Shown here: piece after piece, positions 10,123 to 19,957 of the stretch
Layout of the letters: the number at the start of each line of letters is the position of its first letter
How positions within the stretch are numbered: position 1 is the stretch's first letter
DNA from: Clostridia bacterium
GTDB lineage: Bacteria > Bacillota > Clostridia > Oscillospirales > Acutalibacteraceae
Direction: 5' to 3'
Assembly: GCA_029226955.1 (NCBI GenBank)
Contig: JAQXZA010000012.1
Location: 20,099-84,098, forward strand
Length of the DNA: 64,000 nt
Notes under the pieces: model-generated
Databases searched by the model: none
Told to the model about the DNA's origin: nothing
Seen by the model: the letters and a program-made list of their open reading frames with translations, nothing else
Position numbers and translations under genes: made by a program

Positions 10123-11511
10123 ATGTTTATAGGCAGAGAACAAGAACTTCAATCATTAAACAAGCATTACAATTCTGATAAATTTGAGTTTGCGGTTATT
10201 TATGGGCGTCGTCGGGTTGGGAAAACCGCTTTGATAAATGAATTTACAAAAGATAAAGAGACTATTTTCTTTACGGGCGTTGAAACTAATGCTAAACAAA
10301 ATCTTGATAACCTTTCAAGATGCATTATGGAATATAATACAGGTATAGCTGTTGACTCATCTTTTTCAACATTTCAATCTGCATTGGAATATGTTTTTGA
10401 ATTAGCAAAAACAAAAAGAATTGTACTTGTAATTGATGAATATCCCTATGTTGCCCGTTCGTCAAAGAGCCTTGCCTCCACACTTCAGCTTTTAATTGAC
10501 AAAAATAAAGATACATCAAAGCTGTTTTTAATTCTTTGTGGTTCGTCTATGTCTTATATGGAAGACCATGTCTTAGCATATAAAGCCCCACTGTATGGAA
10601 GAAGAACGGCACAATTCAAAATCAAGCCGTTTGACTTTTTTGAATCTTGCCGTTATTTAGTGAAACTGTCTGATATTGATAAGGCATTGGCATACGGAAT
10701 TGTTGGCGGAACTCCTCAGTATCTTATACAGATTGATGATACTCTTTCCATTGAGGATAATATCAAAAATACCTATCTCAATTCTTCCTCAGTTCTCTTC
10801 GAGGAACCGAACAACCTTTTGAAACAGGAAGTGCGTGAACCAGCCATTTATAATGCAGTTATTACAGCAATAGCTAACGGTTGCTCCAAAATGAGTGAGA
10901 TTTCAAATAAGATTGGCGAGGAAACAAGCGTATGTGCTACTTATATTAAAAACCTGATTACGCTTGGCATTGTAAAAAAAGAATCCCCATACGGCGAAAA
11001 ATCAAGCCGCAAAACCATTTACTCCATTGAGGATAATATGTTTCGTTTTTGGTATCGCTTTATTCCTGAAAACACTTCGCTTATCTCTCGTGGGGCAACT
11101 GAGATTGCATATAAGCGTATATCCCCAAAAATTTCATCATATATGGGTGGAGTGTTTGAGGAGATTTGCAAACAATATCTTTGGAAACTGTTGCTTGAAG
11201 GAAATTGTGCTGTAAACTTCAGCGACATAGGGCGTTGGTGGGGTACAAATCCCAAAACCAGAAGTCAGGAGGAAATTGATATTATGGGGGCAGACCATGA
11301 CTTCGCTCTGTTTGCCGAGTGTAAATGGACAAATGAAAAAGTCGATAACGGTGTGCTTGAAACCCTTGTAGAACGCAGCAATTTATTCAATTACAAGAAA
11401 AAACATTTCTATCTTTTTGCCAAAACCGGTTTTACGCAGGGATGTATAAATAAAGCAGCAGAAATAGGTAATGTAACGCTTGTTACCTATGGTGATATGC
11501 TGAAACAGTAA
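10123..11511 (+). CDS. ATP-binding protein, archaeal-type AAA ATPase with C-terminal DUF234-like nuclease domain
   Basis: MFIGREQELQSLNKHYNS, YGRRRVGKTALINEF Walker A; C-term FAECKWTNEKVDNGVLETLVERS. Confidence 0.85.
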   Translation: MFIGREQELQSLNKHYNSDKFEFAVIYGRRRVGKTALINEFTKDKETIFFTGVETNAKQNLDNLSRCIMEYNTGIAVDSSFSTFQSALEYVFELAKTKRIVLVIDEYPYVARSSKSLASTLQLLIDKNKDTSKLFLILCGSSMSYMEDHVLAYKAPLYGRRTAQFKIKPFDFFESCRYLVKLSDIDKALAYGIVGGTPQYLIQIDDTLSIEDNIKNTYLNSSSVLFEEPNNLLKQEVREPAIYNAVITAIANGCSKMSEISNKIGEETSVCATYIKNLITLGIVKKESPYGEKSSRKTIYSIEDNMFRFWYRFIPENTSLISRGATEIAYKRISPKISSYMGGVFEEICKQYLWKLLLEGNCAVNFSDIGRWWGTNPKTRSQEEIDIMGADHDFALFAECKWTNEKVDNGVLETLVERSNLFNYKKKHFYLFAKTGFTQGCINKAAEIGNVTLVTYGDMLKQ

Positions 11512-11589
11512 TACACTTATTATTAACTGAAAACTTATGATTTATTGATTTTTCCCTCTTATACGCTTTACTTTAACAACTCAATCAAT

Positions 11590-12100
11590 CTTCAAGGATG
11601 TTGTAGTTCAGCGTTGTATCGTTCATATTATATACCAAGTAAGGATTATAAAGCCTTTACAGCACATTTAAAGAAGGTTATATGCTGCCTCAAACTTAAA
11701 GTCTGCCGAAGCTGAATTTGAGCGATTTAAACAGGCTTGGAGCAACTATCCGGGTGCAGTGAATGTATGGGTAAGAAACTGGCAGAGCGTTGCACAACTG
11801 TTTAACTATGGCAGTGCGAAAGGTTATGTATACCACTAATGTCATTGAAAGTGTCAATTCAAGTTTTCGCAAGGTTACGAAAAAAGGAGCTTTCCCAAGC
11901 GAAGACGCTCTTTTAAAGCTCCTGTATCTGCGTATTACAGAACTATACAAAAAATGGAATAACCACCCAGCCACTAACTGGGCTCTCGTCAGAAATCAAC
12001 ACTCTATGGACGACTCTTTACAGGCAAGGATTCTTAAATATGAAAACTTGTGATTGATTATTTTTTCCTTTAAAAATAAACTCACACACTTTACTTGACA
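11590..12100 (+). pseudogene. IS256/mutator-type transposase, 3' remnant
   Basis: Multi-frame translation: LKSAEAEFERFKQAWSNYPGAVNVWVRNWQSVAQLFNYGSA / KVMYTTNVIESVNSSFRKVTKKGAFPSEDALLKLLYLRITELYKKWNNHP, with frameshifts and missing N-term. Confidence 0.8.
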
Positions 12101-12146
12101 AACCCATTCATTGCGTCAATTACGATATTATAATAAAATCTTCTGT

Positions 12147-12860
12147 TTACATAAACTCAACTAAGCAGCAAAGTATTCCATCGCCGTAAATTCCCACCGT
12201 TTCCTTGAACTCTTGAGAATTATATTTCAGAAAAACAGTGTTGTTCTCTGTGACAGGCTTCTTGTAGGATATTCTGATTTTTGAAAAAGAATCTCTGTCA
12301 AAACTATCCATTGGCAACGCCTGCAACGCAAAGTCAATATAACGGGTATTGTGAACATGACCGTTAAAATCTATGTCACTGCGGCGTAAATTAAGTTCCG
12401 TTTCCGCCGAATACTCAGTAGGTGTGCGAAGTCTTTGAGAGAATTCAAAAATTTCCTTATCTTCCGGCTGATAAGAAGCAAACAGTTCCTCGCTTATGCG
12501 TGTCAGTTTCGATGTCTTTAGGTCAATAAGAGCAAATTTTGCCTCAGCACGGATAACCTCTATATCGTCATTGTCGGATATAATAAAATCACGGAATGCG
12601 GTACTTGCCGGAGTTTTACCTCTTACCCAGGTTGTAATGTTAAGACACTCGCCATTTTGAGGACGGCGTAAGATTTTTACCTGCCACTCGGTCAGAATCC
12701 ACGCAATACCGTTCTTATTTGCATCGGCTATACTGTCACCGGCACTTCGAGAATGGTCGTTTGCCGCAGTTTCTAAAATTTGCAAAATAGCTTCATATGA
12801 CAGATTTCCGTTTCGGTTGTAATCGCTCGGTCGGGGTATATATCTTGCATGATAGTACAT
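12147..12860 (-). CDS. Acyl-ACP thioesterase
   Basis: 237 aa, double hot-dog; SYEAILQILETAANDHSRSAG, FNGHVHNTRYIDFAL. Confidence 0.85.
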   Translation of the reverse strand: MYYHARYIPRPSDYNRNGNLSYEAILQILETAANDHSRSAGDSIADANKNGIAWILTEWQVKILRRPQNGECLNITTWVRGKTPASTAFRDFIISDNDDIEVIRAEAKFALIDLKTSKLTRISEELFASYQPEDKEIFEFSQRLRTPTEYSAETELNLRRSDIDFNGHVHNTRYIDFALQALPMDSFDRDSFSKIRISYKKPVTENNTVFLKYNSQEFKETVGIYGDGILCCLVEFM

Positions 12861-12911
12861 GAATGCCTCCTTATAGTCGATTTTTTCTTAATGCCCGCTA
12901 ATTTGTATTAG

Positions 12912-13802
12912 TCAGTATTTAAGATTTTTAAGCCATTCTTTAATATCTTCCTCTGCTTGACGAGATAAAGCAAACTGTTCTTCGTTAGCAAATTCGGATT
13001 TATCTTCTGCTGAAAGTCCTTTCTGAAATTCGGGATAGGGTGAATGTATAAACGGATGCTGCCCGCCGTCGTATTCTTTTACGGTATAAGGAACGCCTGC
13101 CTCTTTTAATACTTTTTGATATTGCGGCGATTGTTGCGAAATTTCGTCAGCACCACCTAAACTGAAAAATGCAGGGGCAAGTGTTGAACTTACTTTTTCG
13201 GGCAGCCCCGTTGTCCACGGGCAGAGAAGAATTTGTGATTCCAACTTAAAACCTTTTGCATCCAGCGCAATAGCCGCTTTTGCAGCTAAAAATCCGCCTG
13301 CGCTATGCCCGATAACCGAAAACTTAGTAACATCTGCATTGTATTTGTCTGCGTTCTGTTCAAAATAAGCAACCGTATCCGTGATTTCTGTAACGGCATA
13401 ATCCATAGGCTTTGTATCCAATTTTGTGTAATTAATTGAAACTACGATAACATTCCAATCGTTTGCCCAATAATCGCATTGCGTATCCATTTCATCTGCG
13501 TCGCCCAAAAAGAAACCGCCGCCGTGAGCATTGAATAAAACGGGCAATTTCGCATCTGTCGATGTTTTGGGAATATAAACATTTGCATGAATGTCGCCTT
13601 TGCCTTTTCGTTCAATGACAAGTCTTTGCCCAATGAGTTCACTGTCGGATTTTTTATATTCATTGCGCAGTGCTTCGTTTTCGGTACGCATATTCGTCAT
13701 AAAGGCAACCAAGCCGCCAAAAATAAGTGTAAATACAACAGTCAAAACACTTAAAGCAACAACTGATATTTTCCAAAATTTAGATAATTCTTTAAATTTC
13801 AT
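12912..13802 (-). CDS. Membrane-anchored alpha/beta hydrolase (esterase/lipase)
   Basis: N-terminal TM; NAHGGGFFLGD oxyanion motif, GHSAGG nucleophile elbow, GGQHPF His. Confidence 0.85.
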   Translation of the reverse strand: MKFKELSKFWKISVVALSVLTVVFTLIFGGLVAFMTNMRTENEALRNEYKKSDSELIGQRLVIERKGKGDIHANVYIPKTSTDAKLPVLFNAHGGGFFLGDADEMDTQCDYWANDWNVIVVSINYTKLDTKPMDYAVTEITDTVAYFEQNADKYNADVTKFSVIGHSAGGFLAAKAAIALDAKGFKLESQILLCPWTTGLPEKVSSTLAPAFFSLGGADEISQQSPQYQKVLKEAGVPYTVKEYDGGQHPFIHSPYPEFQKGLSAEDKSEFANEEQFALSRQAEEDIKEWLKNLKY

Positions 13803-13803
13803 T

Positions 13804-14004
13804 TTATACCCCCATCAAACTGAGCAACGGATAAATGTTTTCCATAAAATATCCTATTGCCGCTCCAATAGCGGCAAGCGTAGTTATGGTAAGTCCGATA
13901 ACCATACATTTCCAAAACTTTGAAAGCTCTTTGAATTTAAGTTTCTTTTTCCCTTTCGGGCTTTGTTCCGCAGAACATTTTTGATTAAAAACTTGTTCTT
14001 CCAT
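13804..14004 (-). CDS. Small membrane protein sharing the anchor motif of the adjacent hydrolase
   Basis: 66 aa with LKFKELSKFWK-CMVIGLTITTLAAIGAAIGYF, similar to MKFKELSKFWKISVVALSV at the N-term of 12912-13802. Confidence 0.5.
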   Translation of the reverse strand: MEEQVFNQKCSAEQSPKGKKKLKFKELSKFWKCMVIGLTITTLAAIGAAIGYFMENIYPLLSLMGV

Positions 14005-14035
14005 TTTGTTCTCCTTCTACGTAGTTGTAAGATGT

Positions 14036-15281
14036 TCAGAAACTCTTGTCCAATAATTCTAATCCGTAAGTCTTTATATTTCCGCCGACTGCGTCTTGAA
14101 GCCAATTTGCAATACTCGGATTATCGCCTCTCTTATCGAAATAAATTTTAGTGCCTGTTGCCGTATGAACTGTTAAATGACCGTCCTTTTGTGTCTCCTC
14201 GTCCCAAATATAAATTCCGCAATCAGGTATTTGCTCTTGCATATCGGTTAGCATCTTTTTCAATAATTGCTGAAATCTATCGCCTTCGGCTTTTCCGATT
14301 GACAAAGGCATATCTTTTTGAGATCCTTCATCGAAAAATCTTTGTGCCATTGACAAATTGTAATCGCGTACGGAACAGTCAAATAGAATTTTCATGTTGC
14401 CTCTTTTGCTATGCAATGCAACAAGTGAATCAAGTGTGATATTATCCGAAGTAACAACATCGCTAAACGCCTTGGGCGAATTCCACTCATTCACCATTAT
14501 ATCGTGCCAATCTTCGGTAATAAGCAGAGAACTGTCCACATGTACGGTAACATCTTGCGGATTGTTGAACAATTCAATTGCATCGTCCGCCAAAATAGCC
14601 GCTCCGAAACCACCAGCGCTGGAACCTGTAACGAGTAGCTGTTCGGGCGAATCGTTGATATAGTCAAATATCTTCGTCACCAGCTTGCGATAATTATTGT
14701 ATCCTTCGTAATGAATGGTTTTCGTGCTTCCGTCCAACGCAGTATATTCTTTTGTGTTCGTTCCCGCATGGAAATCGCCGTTACAATATGGTACGCCGAT
14801 AAATGTCCAATCTTTAAACATATTGTCTTCTGCGGAGTTTCCGATTCCCCATTCCTTTATAGCGTAAGTCATAACATTCAGTCCCGTGTTCAAACGAGGA
14901 TTATAAAATCCGCCCTCAACATCCATAGACCTTGCCGCCGTATAATCATTTACGCTAAAACTGCCGCCATAGAAATATAGGACGACTTTGTTCTCGCTCC
15001 CCCTTGCGGAAATATCCCTGCCATTTGCTGCCGTCCGAGCTGACAGCATCCTCAATATCTACCGCATACCATTCTCCGACTTTGGGTTCGCCGATCAATT
15101 GCGGCAAATCTTTTCCCATAGTTTTGTTCACAAAAAAGTTTAATATACTGTTAAAGGATAAAGAAATGATAAGGATGACTGCGATTATGATCGAAAAAAT
15201 AATAAACAATTTCTTTTTCTTACTTTTCTTTTCCGGTTTTTTGTCTGTAACGGACTCGTTCAAATCCATTTGTTCACTCAT
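14036..15281 (-). pseudogene. Pectinacetylesterase/Notum-like membrane-anchored hydrolase, frameshifted at a G5 run
   Basis: N-term ORF 14955-15281 (TM anchor ...SSDGSKWQGYFRKG) and C-term ORF 14036-15055 (GSENKVVLYFYGGSF...VTGSSAGGFGAAI) join with one fewer G at 14999-15003. Confidence 0.8.
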
Positions 15282-15296
15282 TTTTTATATCTCCTT

Positions 15297-16001
15297 TTAA
15301 TTGAGATTATCAATGTAACTTAATAGTTGCATAAAACTACCGCGTGAATATTTTGAAATGTCTTTTCTCTCATTATTCAGCAGGCAGTCGGTAAGTAAAA
15401 AGAAATCTACACCAATCGGCATTGCAGCAGCATCTTCGGTTGTATCGTTGCCCACCATCAAGCAATCGCCGGGTTTAACGCCTATCTTTTCGATTATCTC
15501 TTTGTAGTAAAGCGGGTTCGGCTTGCAATAATGGGAGTTTTCGTAAGAAGTTATCAAAGCAAAATCATCGGGATTTACGCCTGCCCATAGCATTCTTTTC
15601 TTTTGTGCCGCCATAGGAAATATGGGGTTCGATGCGAGTACAAGGGTAAAGCCTTTTTCTTTTAATGTCTGAATTGTCTGATTGGCTTGCTCGTTATAAC
15701 TGTTATGGCTTTTCAGCTTATCAAAATCAGTTTCGTAAAACTCATCAAATTTGACTGCATCCGAATAGACCTTGTCGCCGAAAATCCCGGCAAATTCCTT
15801 CCAGAATACTTGCTCGTTCGTTTGCTTTCCGTTATTCATAACCATAGCCTTTGTGCTTTGCCATACGCCGTCAATCAGTCGTTTCGGCTCGTAACCGTAT
15901 GGGGCAAGCTTCTTTGACAACCTGTCAAAATATGCCATAGTAAATTCGTCCTGTTGCATAGGCAACAGTGTTCCGTCTAAATCAAATAAAATTGTTGTCA
16001 T
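15297..16001 (-). CDS. HAD-family hydrolase
   Basis: MTTILFDLDGTLLPMQ, LASNPIFP, MVGNDTTEDAAA; aaggagg RBS upstream of the ATG at 16001. Confidence 0.9.
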   Translation of the reverse strand: MTTILFDLDGTLLPMQQDEFTMAYFDRLSKKLAPYGYEPKRLIDGVWQSTKAMVMNNGKQTNEQVFWKEFAGIFGDKVYSDAVKFDEFYETDFDKLKSHNSYNEQANQTIQTLKEKGFTLVLASNPIFPMAAQKKRMLWAGVNPDDFALITSYENSHYCKPNPLYYKEIIEKIGVKPGDCLMVGNDTTEDAAAMPIGVDFFLLTDCLLNNERKDISKYSRGSFMQLLSYIDNLN

Positions 16002-16017
16002 CTTCATTTCCTCCTTA

Positions 16018-16362
16018 TTATGTTCGGTACAGAATACCAATCATATTCGGTCCTGTATTTATTCCGATTACACATCCTACCTGATATTCAGCAATCGGAG
16101 GTATATCCAATGCTTCTGCACATGCTGTTTTCAGGTTTTCAAATGCTTCCCCATTGTTTCCGTATACGAGGGCGTAATTCGTTCCGGGCTTTCGCTCACT
16201 TATACATCTTTCAACGAGAGAGGAGATTGCGTTTTTATCACCTCTTGCTTTTCCGATGATTTTTGCATCTCCGTCCTCAAATGCTATTAAAGGTTTAAAA
16301 CTCATTACATTTCCGATCCAAATTGACTTTAGCTGTAAGCTTTGGTACAATAGAGTTAACAA
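16018..16362 (-). pseudogene. DegV-family C-terminal fragment
   Basis: FKPLIAFEDGDAKIIGKARGDKNAISSLVERC...GCVIGINTGPNMIGILYRT matches the DegV C-terminal subdomain; N-terminal two thirds absent. Confidence 0.7.
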
Positions 16363-16491
16363 GATACAATTGTTGTTATTTGAAACGATAGTATCATTTG
16401 TATTATATAAAATATCCCTATGAATTTCAATGGGAGTAGGACTAATTGAGACTTAACGGTATATATAGTATCATTATTATGAGGTAGCAAA

Positions 16492-17016
16492 ATGGGACGA
16501 GGTACAAAAACAACTGAATTTCTGAAGGAGTGTCTGGCGGACGCATTGATTCAGCTTATGCGTGAAAAACCGTTTGAAAAAATATCTATACAGGAAATCG
16601 CAGACAAATCGGGTGTAGGTCGGGCTACTTGGTTTAGAAATTACAAAGGAAAAAATGAAGCCCTTACATTTAAGCTTATTGTTTTATGGAATCGTTGGTC
16701 TGATGAGCATAATGTTTCCGTGCGTGACCGCTTTACTTTGCAAAATACAAAGGATTTTTTTCAATTTAATTACGAGATTCGCAGTATTGTTCAGACGATT
16801 TACTCTTCCGATATGCAGTCTGCCGTGTATGACGCCTTTTATCAGGTAATGATGCCGCAGTACGGAGCGAATGCAAAGGAATGCTATCAGGCACGTTTTT
16901 ACTCATACGGACTTTTTGGCTTGCTTGATGAATGGGTAAAACGAGGATTTAAAGAAACTCCTGATGAAATGGTAAATATACTATATCAGGTTATGGATGA
17001 TAGAAATGATAATTAA
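16492..17016 (+). CDS. TetR/AcrR-family transcriptional regulator
   Basis: FEKISIQEIADKSGVGRATWFRNYKGKNEAL HTH; divergent from the HAD/esterase block. Confidence 0.9.
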   Translation: MGRGTKTTEFLKECLADALIQLMREKPFEKISIQEIADKSGVGRATWFRNYKGKNEALTFKLIVLWNRWSDEHNVSVRDRFTLQNTKDFFQFNYEIRSIVQTIYSSDMQSAVYDAFYQVMMPQYGANAKECYQARFYSYGLFGLLDEWVKRGFKETPDEMVNILYQVMDDRNDN

Positions 17017-17087
17017 TTCAACACCGTTGAAAATGCACCCAACACACAAATGCACCCGTTTATTTTATGGGGTGCATTTGTATCAAA

Positions 17088-17140
17088 ATAAGAACCGTAA
17101 TTCTGATACAATCTATCAGGATTACGGTTCTTTTCTGTTT
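17088..17140 (+). terminator. Stem-loop terminator
   Basis: agaaccgtaattctgata-caatc-tatcaggattacggttct followed by tttct. Confidence 0.75.
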
Positions 17141-17323
17141 GCAGCCAGACAATAAAAAACTCTGATTTTCAAGACTTTTTCGTCTAAGGATTTTTCTCGG
17201 TTAAATCTTTAAAAGTAATCGTGTGAAAGATGGGTAATCGTGCGAAAGATAGGGTGTAGCATATTTTATCCGTTCGTCCAACGGTGTGATGTCTTTGATT
17301 ATCCTTATAACAACTGCTAAATT

Positions 17324-17985
17324 TACCATTTTCCAAGTTTTCATAAAATAAAAAGTGAATTACTAGCCAAAAGGTGATAAAATGATAGATGACCAAATCA
17401 ACCATTGAAAACCTAAAGGAGTAATTTACATGAAAATATTATACACCAAAACACCTATAATAAGCAAGCTAAAAAGCATTTTGGAAAATATTTTCAAAAG
17501 AAAGCACTCCAATCAAAGAACATCTTTTTGATTTGTTAATATCGGTATTGTGTCTGAATGGGTTTCAATCAGTAAAATTCAACTATGAACATTGCATTGA
17601 AAGCATGTCCGGATTTAAGTTAAAGTCATATTATTTTACTCTTAATGAAAGCCGTATTGATCTTACAGAGTGGCTGAAAAACATAATAAATATGGCTTTA
17701 TCAATAATTCCTCTGAAGCTTAAAGAACAACCAATTATTTTGTCTGTTGATGATACAATGGTAGAAAAGTACGGAGAAAACTTTGAAAACAGCGAATTAC
17801 TTTTTGACCACGCAAAACATAACGGTTCAAATTATTTAAAAGGTCATTGCTTTATAAGCCTTATGCTTTCTATACCTGTACTTGAAAATAATCAGATTCG
17901 TTATATATCTTTTCCAGTAGGATATAGAATTACCAGTTTCCAAGAAATAATCAAAAGCATCTGAAGACAACAAAAGAGCATTTTT
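17324..17985 (+). mobile_element. Decayed IS element (DDE transposase remnant)
   Basis: Leader and first ~14 codons (MKILYTKTPIIS) are near-identical to 63862-64000. Frameshift ~17490-17502, then KEHLFDLLISVLCLNGFQSVKFNYEHC...VDDTMVEKYGE, stop at 17964. Confidence 0.75.
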
Positions 17986-18099
17986 GGGATAAAAAATTTT
18001 GATATAGTAACAAAAATCAAATGTATAATATATATGTGTCGAGCCTAGAGTGGTGGGGCTGTACGCCTTTAAAGGAACATAAAGGAGCATAATAAATTT

Positions 18100-18133
18100 T
18101 CCTCCATGCTTAATTGCATGGAGGTTATTTTTT
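18100..18133 (+). terminator. Stem-loop terminator
   Basis: cctccatgc-ttaatt-gcatggagg followed by ttattttttg. Confidence 0.65.
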
Positions 18134-18218
18134 GTTAAAGTTCATTTTTTCAAGCAGATATTATATATATGATAGCAATATCAAATTACTAAAACATAAA
18201 ATCTATGGAGGTGTTTTT

Positions 18219-19163
18219 ATGAAAGTTTTAGTAAAAACAAAAGACCTGAGCCGTTCCGACTGGCTCAGGTATCGTGCTATGGGCATAGGAGGTTCTGATG
18301 TTTCCGTTGTTGCGGGCATTAATCCTTACCGCTCGGTATATCAGCTGTGGCTTGAAAAAACAGGACAGATTGAACCTGAACAGAGCGACAGCGAATATGC
18401 ACATTTCGGTACACTGCTGGAACCTGTCATTCGCAAGGAATTTACTGAACGGACAGGATTAAAGGTAAGACAGAAACATATGATTCTGCAAAGTGAAGAA
18501 TATCCCTTTATGCTTGCAAATCTTGACGGCATAATCAATGTTGATGGGGAGAGGTGCATTTTTGAAGCAAAAACAGCTTCGGCTTATAAAACCGATGACT
18601 GGCAAAATGGAATACCGCCTGAATATATGCTGCAAATACAGCATTATATGGCGGTAACCGGTGCAAAGAAAACTTACATAGCTGCTTTGATTGGCGGCAA
18701 TCATTTCATCTGTAAAATGATTGAGCGTGATGATTCAATTATTCAAAAGATTATTGCTATGGAAAAGTGTTTCTGGGAAGTCCATGTTCTGGGCGGTGTT
18801 GAACCTGTCCCTGACGGTTCATCAGCTACAACAAAATATTTAAACGGCAAATACAGCAATGTAAACGGTAATACGGTAAAGCTGCCGGAAGATATTATTC
18901 CTGAATGTGAAGAGTATAACAGACTTTCAAGTCAGATTGATGAATTGAATACTGAAAGAGATGCCGTTTGCAACCGTATAAAAAATGTACTGAAAGACAA
19001 TGAATTCGGTTTGGCAGGGAAGTATAAAATCTCATGGAAAAATGTCAATTCATCCGGCTTTGATAAAACCAGATTCAAGGCAGATAATCCCGAACTGTAC
19101 AATCAGTACATAACACATTCACAATACAGGCGTTTCAGTGTAAGTCAGGCGGTGACGGCATAA
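18219..19163 (+). CDS. YqaJ-family viral recombinase / exonuclease
   Basis: MGIGGSDVSVVAGINPYRSVYQLWLEKTG, FEAKTAS, YMLQIQHYMAVTG; ATG at 18219 preceded by ggaggt. Confidence 0.9.
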   Translation: MKVLVKTKDLSRSDWLRYRAMGIGGSDVSVVAGINPYRSVYQLWLEKTGQIEPEQSDSEYAHFGTLLEPVIRKEFTERTGLKVRQKHMILQSEEYPFMLANLDGIINVDGERCIFEAKTASAYKTDDWQNGIPPEYMLQIQHYMAVTGAKKTYIAALIGGNHFICKMIERDDSIIQKIIAMEKCFWEVHVLGGVEPVPDGSSATTKYLNGKYSNVNGNTVKLPEDIIPECEEYNRLSSQIDELNTERDAVCNRIKNVLKDNEFGLAGKYKISWKNVNSSGFDKTRFKADNPELYNQYITHSQYRRFSVSQAVTA

Positions 19164-19864
19164 TGGAAGATGTTAAAATCAGGTTGTTAAGAGCCGATGA
19201 AATTGAGTGTCGTATAGGCACTATAAGCGAAAAGGGATTATCCCTTTTGTTGTATAAGGACGCAAGAGCCGATATGAAAATTCTTGATGAAACCTTCGGC
19301 TGCTTTGGCTGGAAACGTACTCATCAGAGCATTGACGGAAATCTTTATTGTACAGTTGAGATCTGGGACAGTGATAAAAAATCGTGGATAGCAAAGCAGG
19401 ATGTCGGTACGGTCAGCTATACAGAAAAAGAAAAGGGTCAGGCTTCTGACAGTTTCAAACGAGCCTGTGTTTCTGTGGGTATCGGGCGTGAATTATATTC
19501 AGCACCGTTTGTTTGGATATCTGCTCAGAAATGTAATATTCAGCGAAAAAATGATAAGCTGATTTCCTATGACAAATTTTCTGTAAGTGAAATATCCTAC
19601 AATGAAAATCGTGAAATAATCGGTTTGTCGATTATAAACGACGATACGGGAGAAATTGTATATTCTATGATTCAAAAAGGTTCTCAAAAAGCCAATCCTG
19701 TAAATTCACAGTTTTATGAATTTAACAACGAACTGAAAAGAACAGGCGTACTACTTGATGCGGTGCTTGCAAGATACGGTGTCGGCAGTATAGAAGAAAT
19801 GACACCGGAATTACTTAACAAGGCGATTAACAGCCTTAAAAAAACAAAGAACAAATCAGCATAA
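19163..19864 (+). CDS. Rad52/22-like single-strand annealing protein
   Basis: DETFGCFGWKRTHQSIDGNLYCTVEIWD...KGQASDSFKRACVSVGIGRELYSAPFVWI; overlaps the YqaJ stop. Confidence 0.75.
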   Translation: MEDVKIRLLRADEIECRIGTISEKGLSLLLYKDARADMKILDETFGCFGWKRTHQSIDGNLYCTVEIWDSDKKSWIAKQDVGTVSYTEKEKGQASDSFKRACVSVGIGRELYSAPFVWISAQKCNIQRKNDKLISYDKFSVSEISYNENREIIGLSIINDDTGEIVYSMIQKGSQKANPVNSQFYEFNNELKRTGVLLDAVLARYGVGSIEEMTPELLNKAINSLKKTKNKSA

Positions 19865-19865
19865 A

Positions 19866-19925
19866 AACAGAAAACGAACCGTTGGCGATGAAATGAATTT
19901 ATCGCTGACGGTTCGTTTTTGTTTA
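19866..19925 (+). terminator. Stem-loop terminator
   Basis: aaaacgaaccgttggcgat-gaaatgaattt-atcgctgacggttcgttttt. Confidence 0.8.
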
Positions 19926-19957
19926 TAAATAATTATTATATGAAGGAGAGCTTTACT

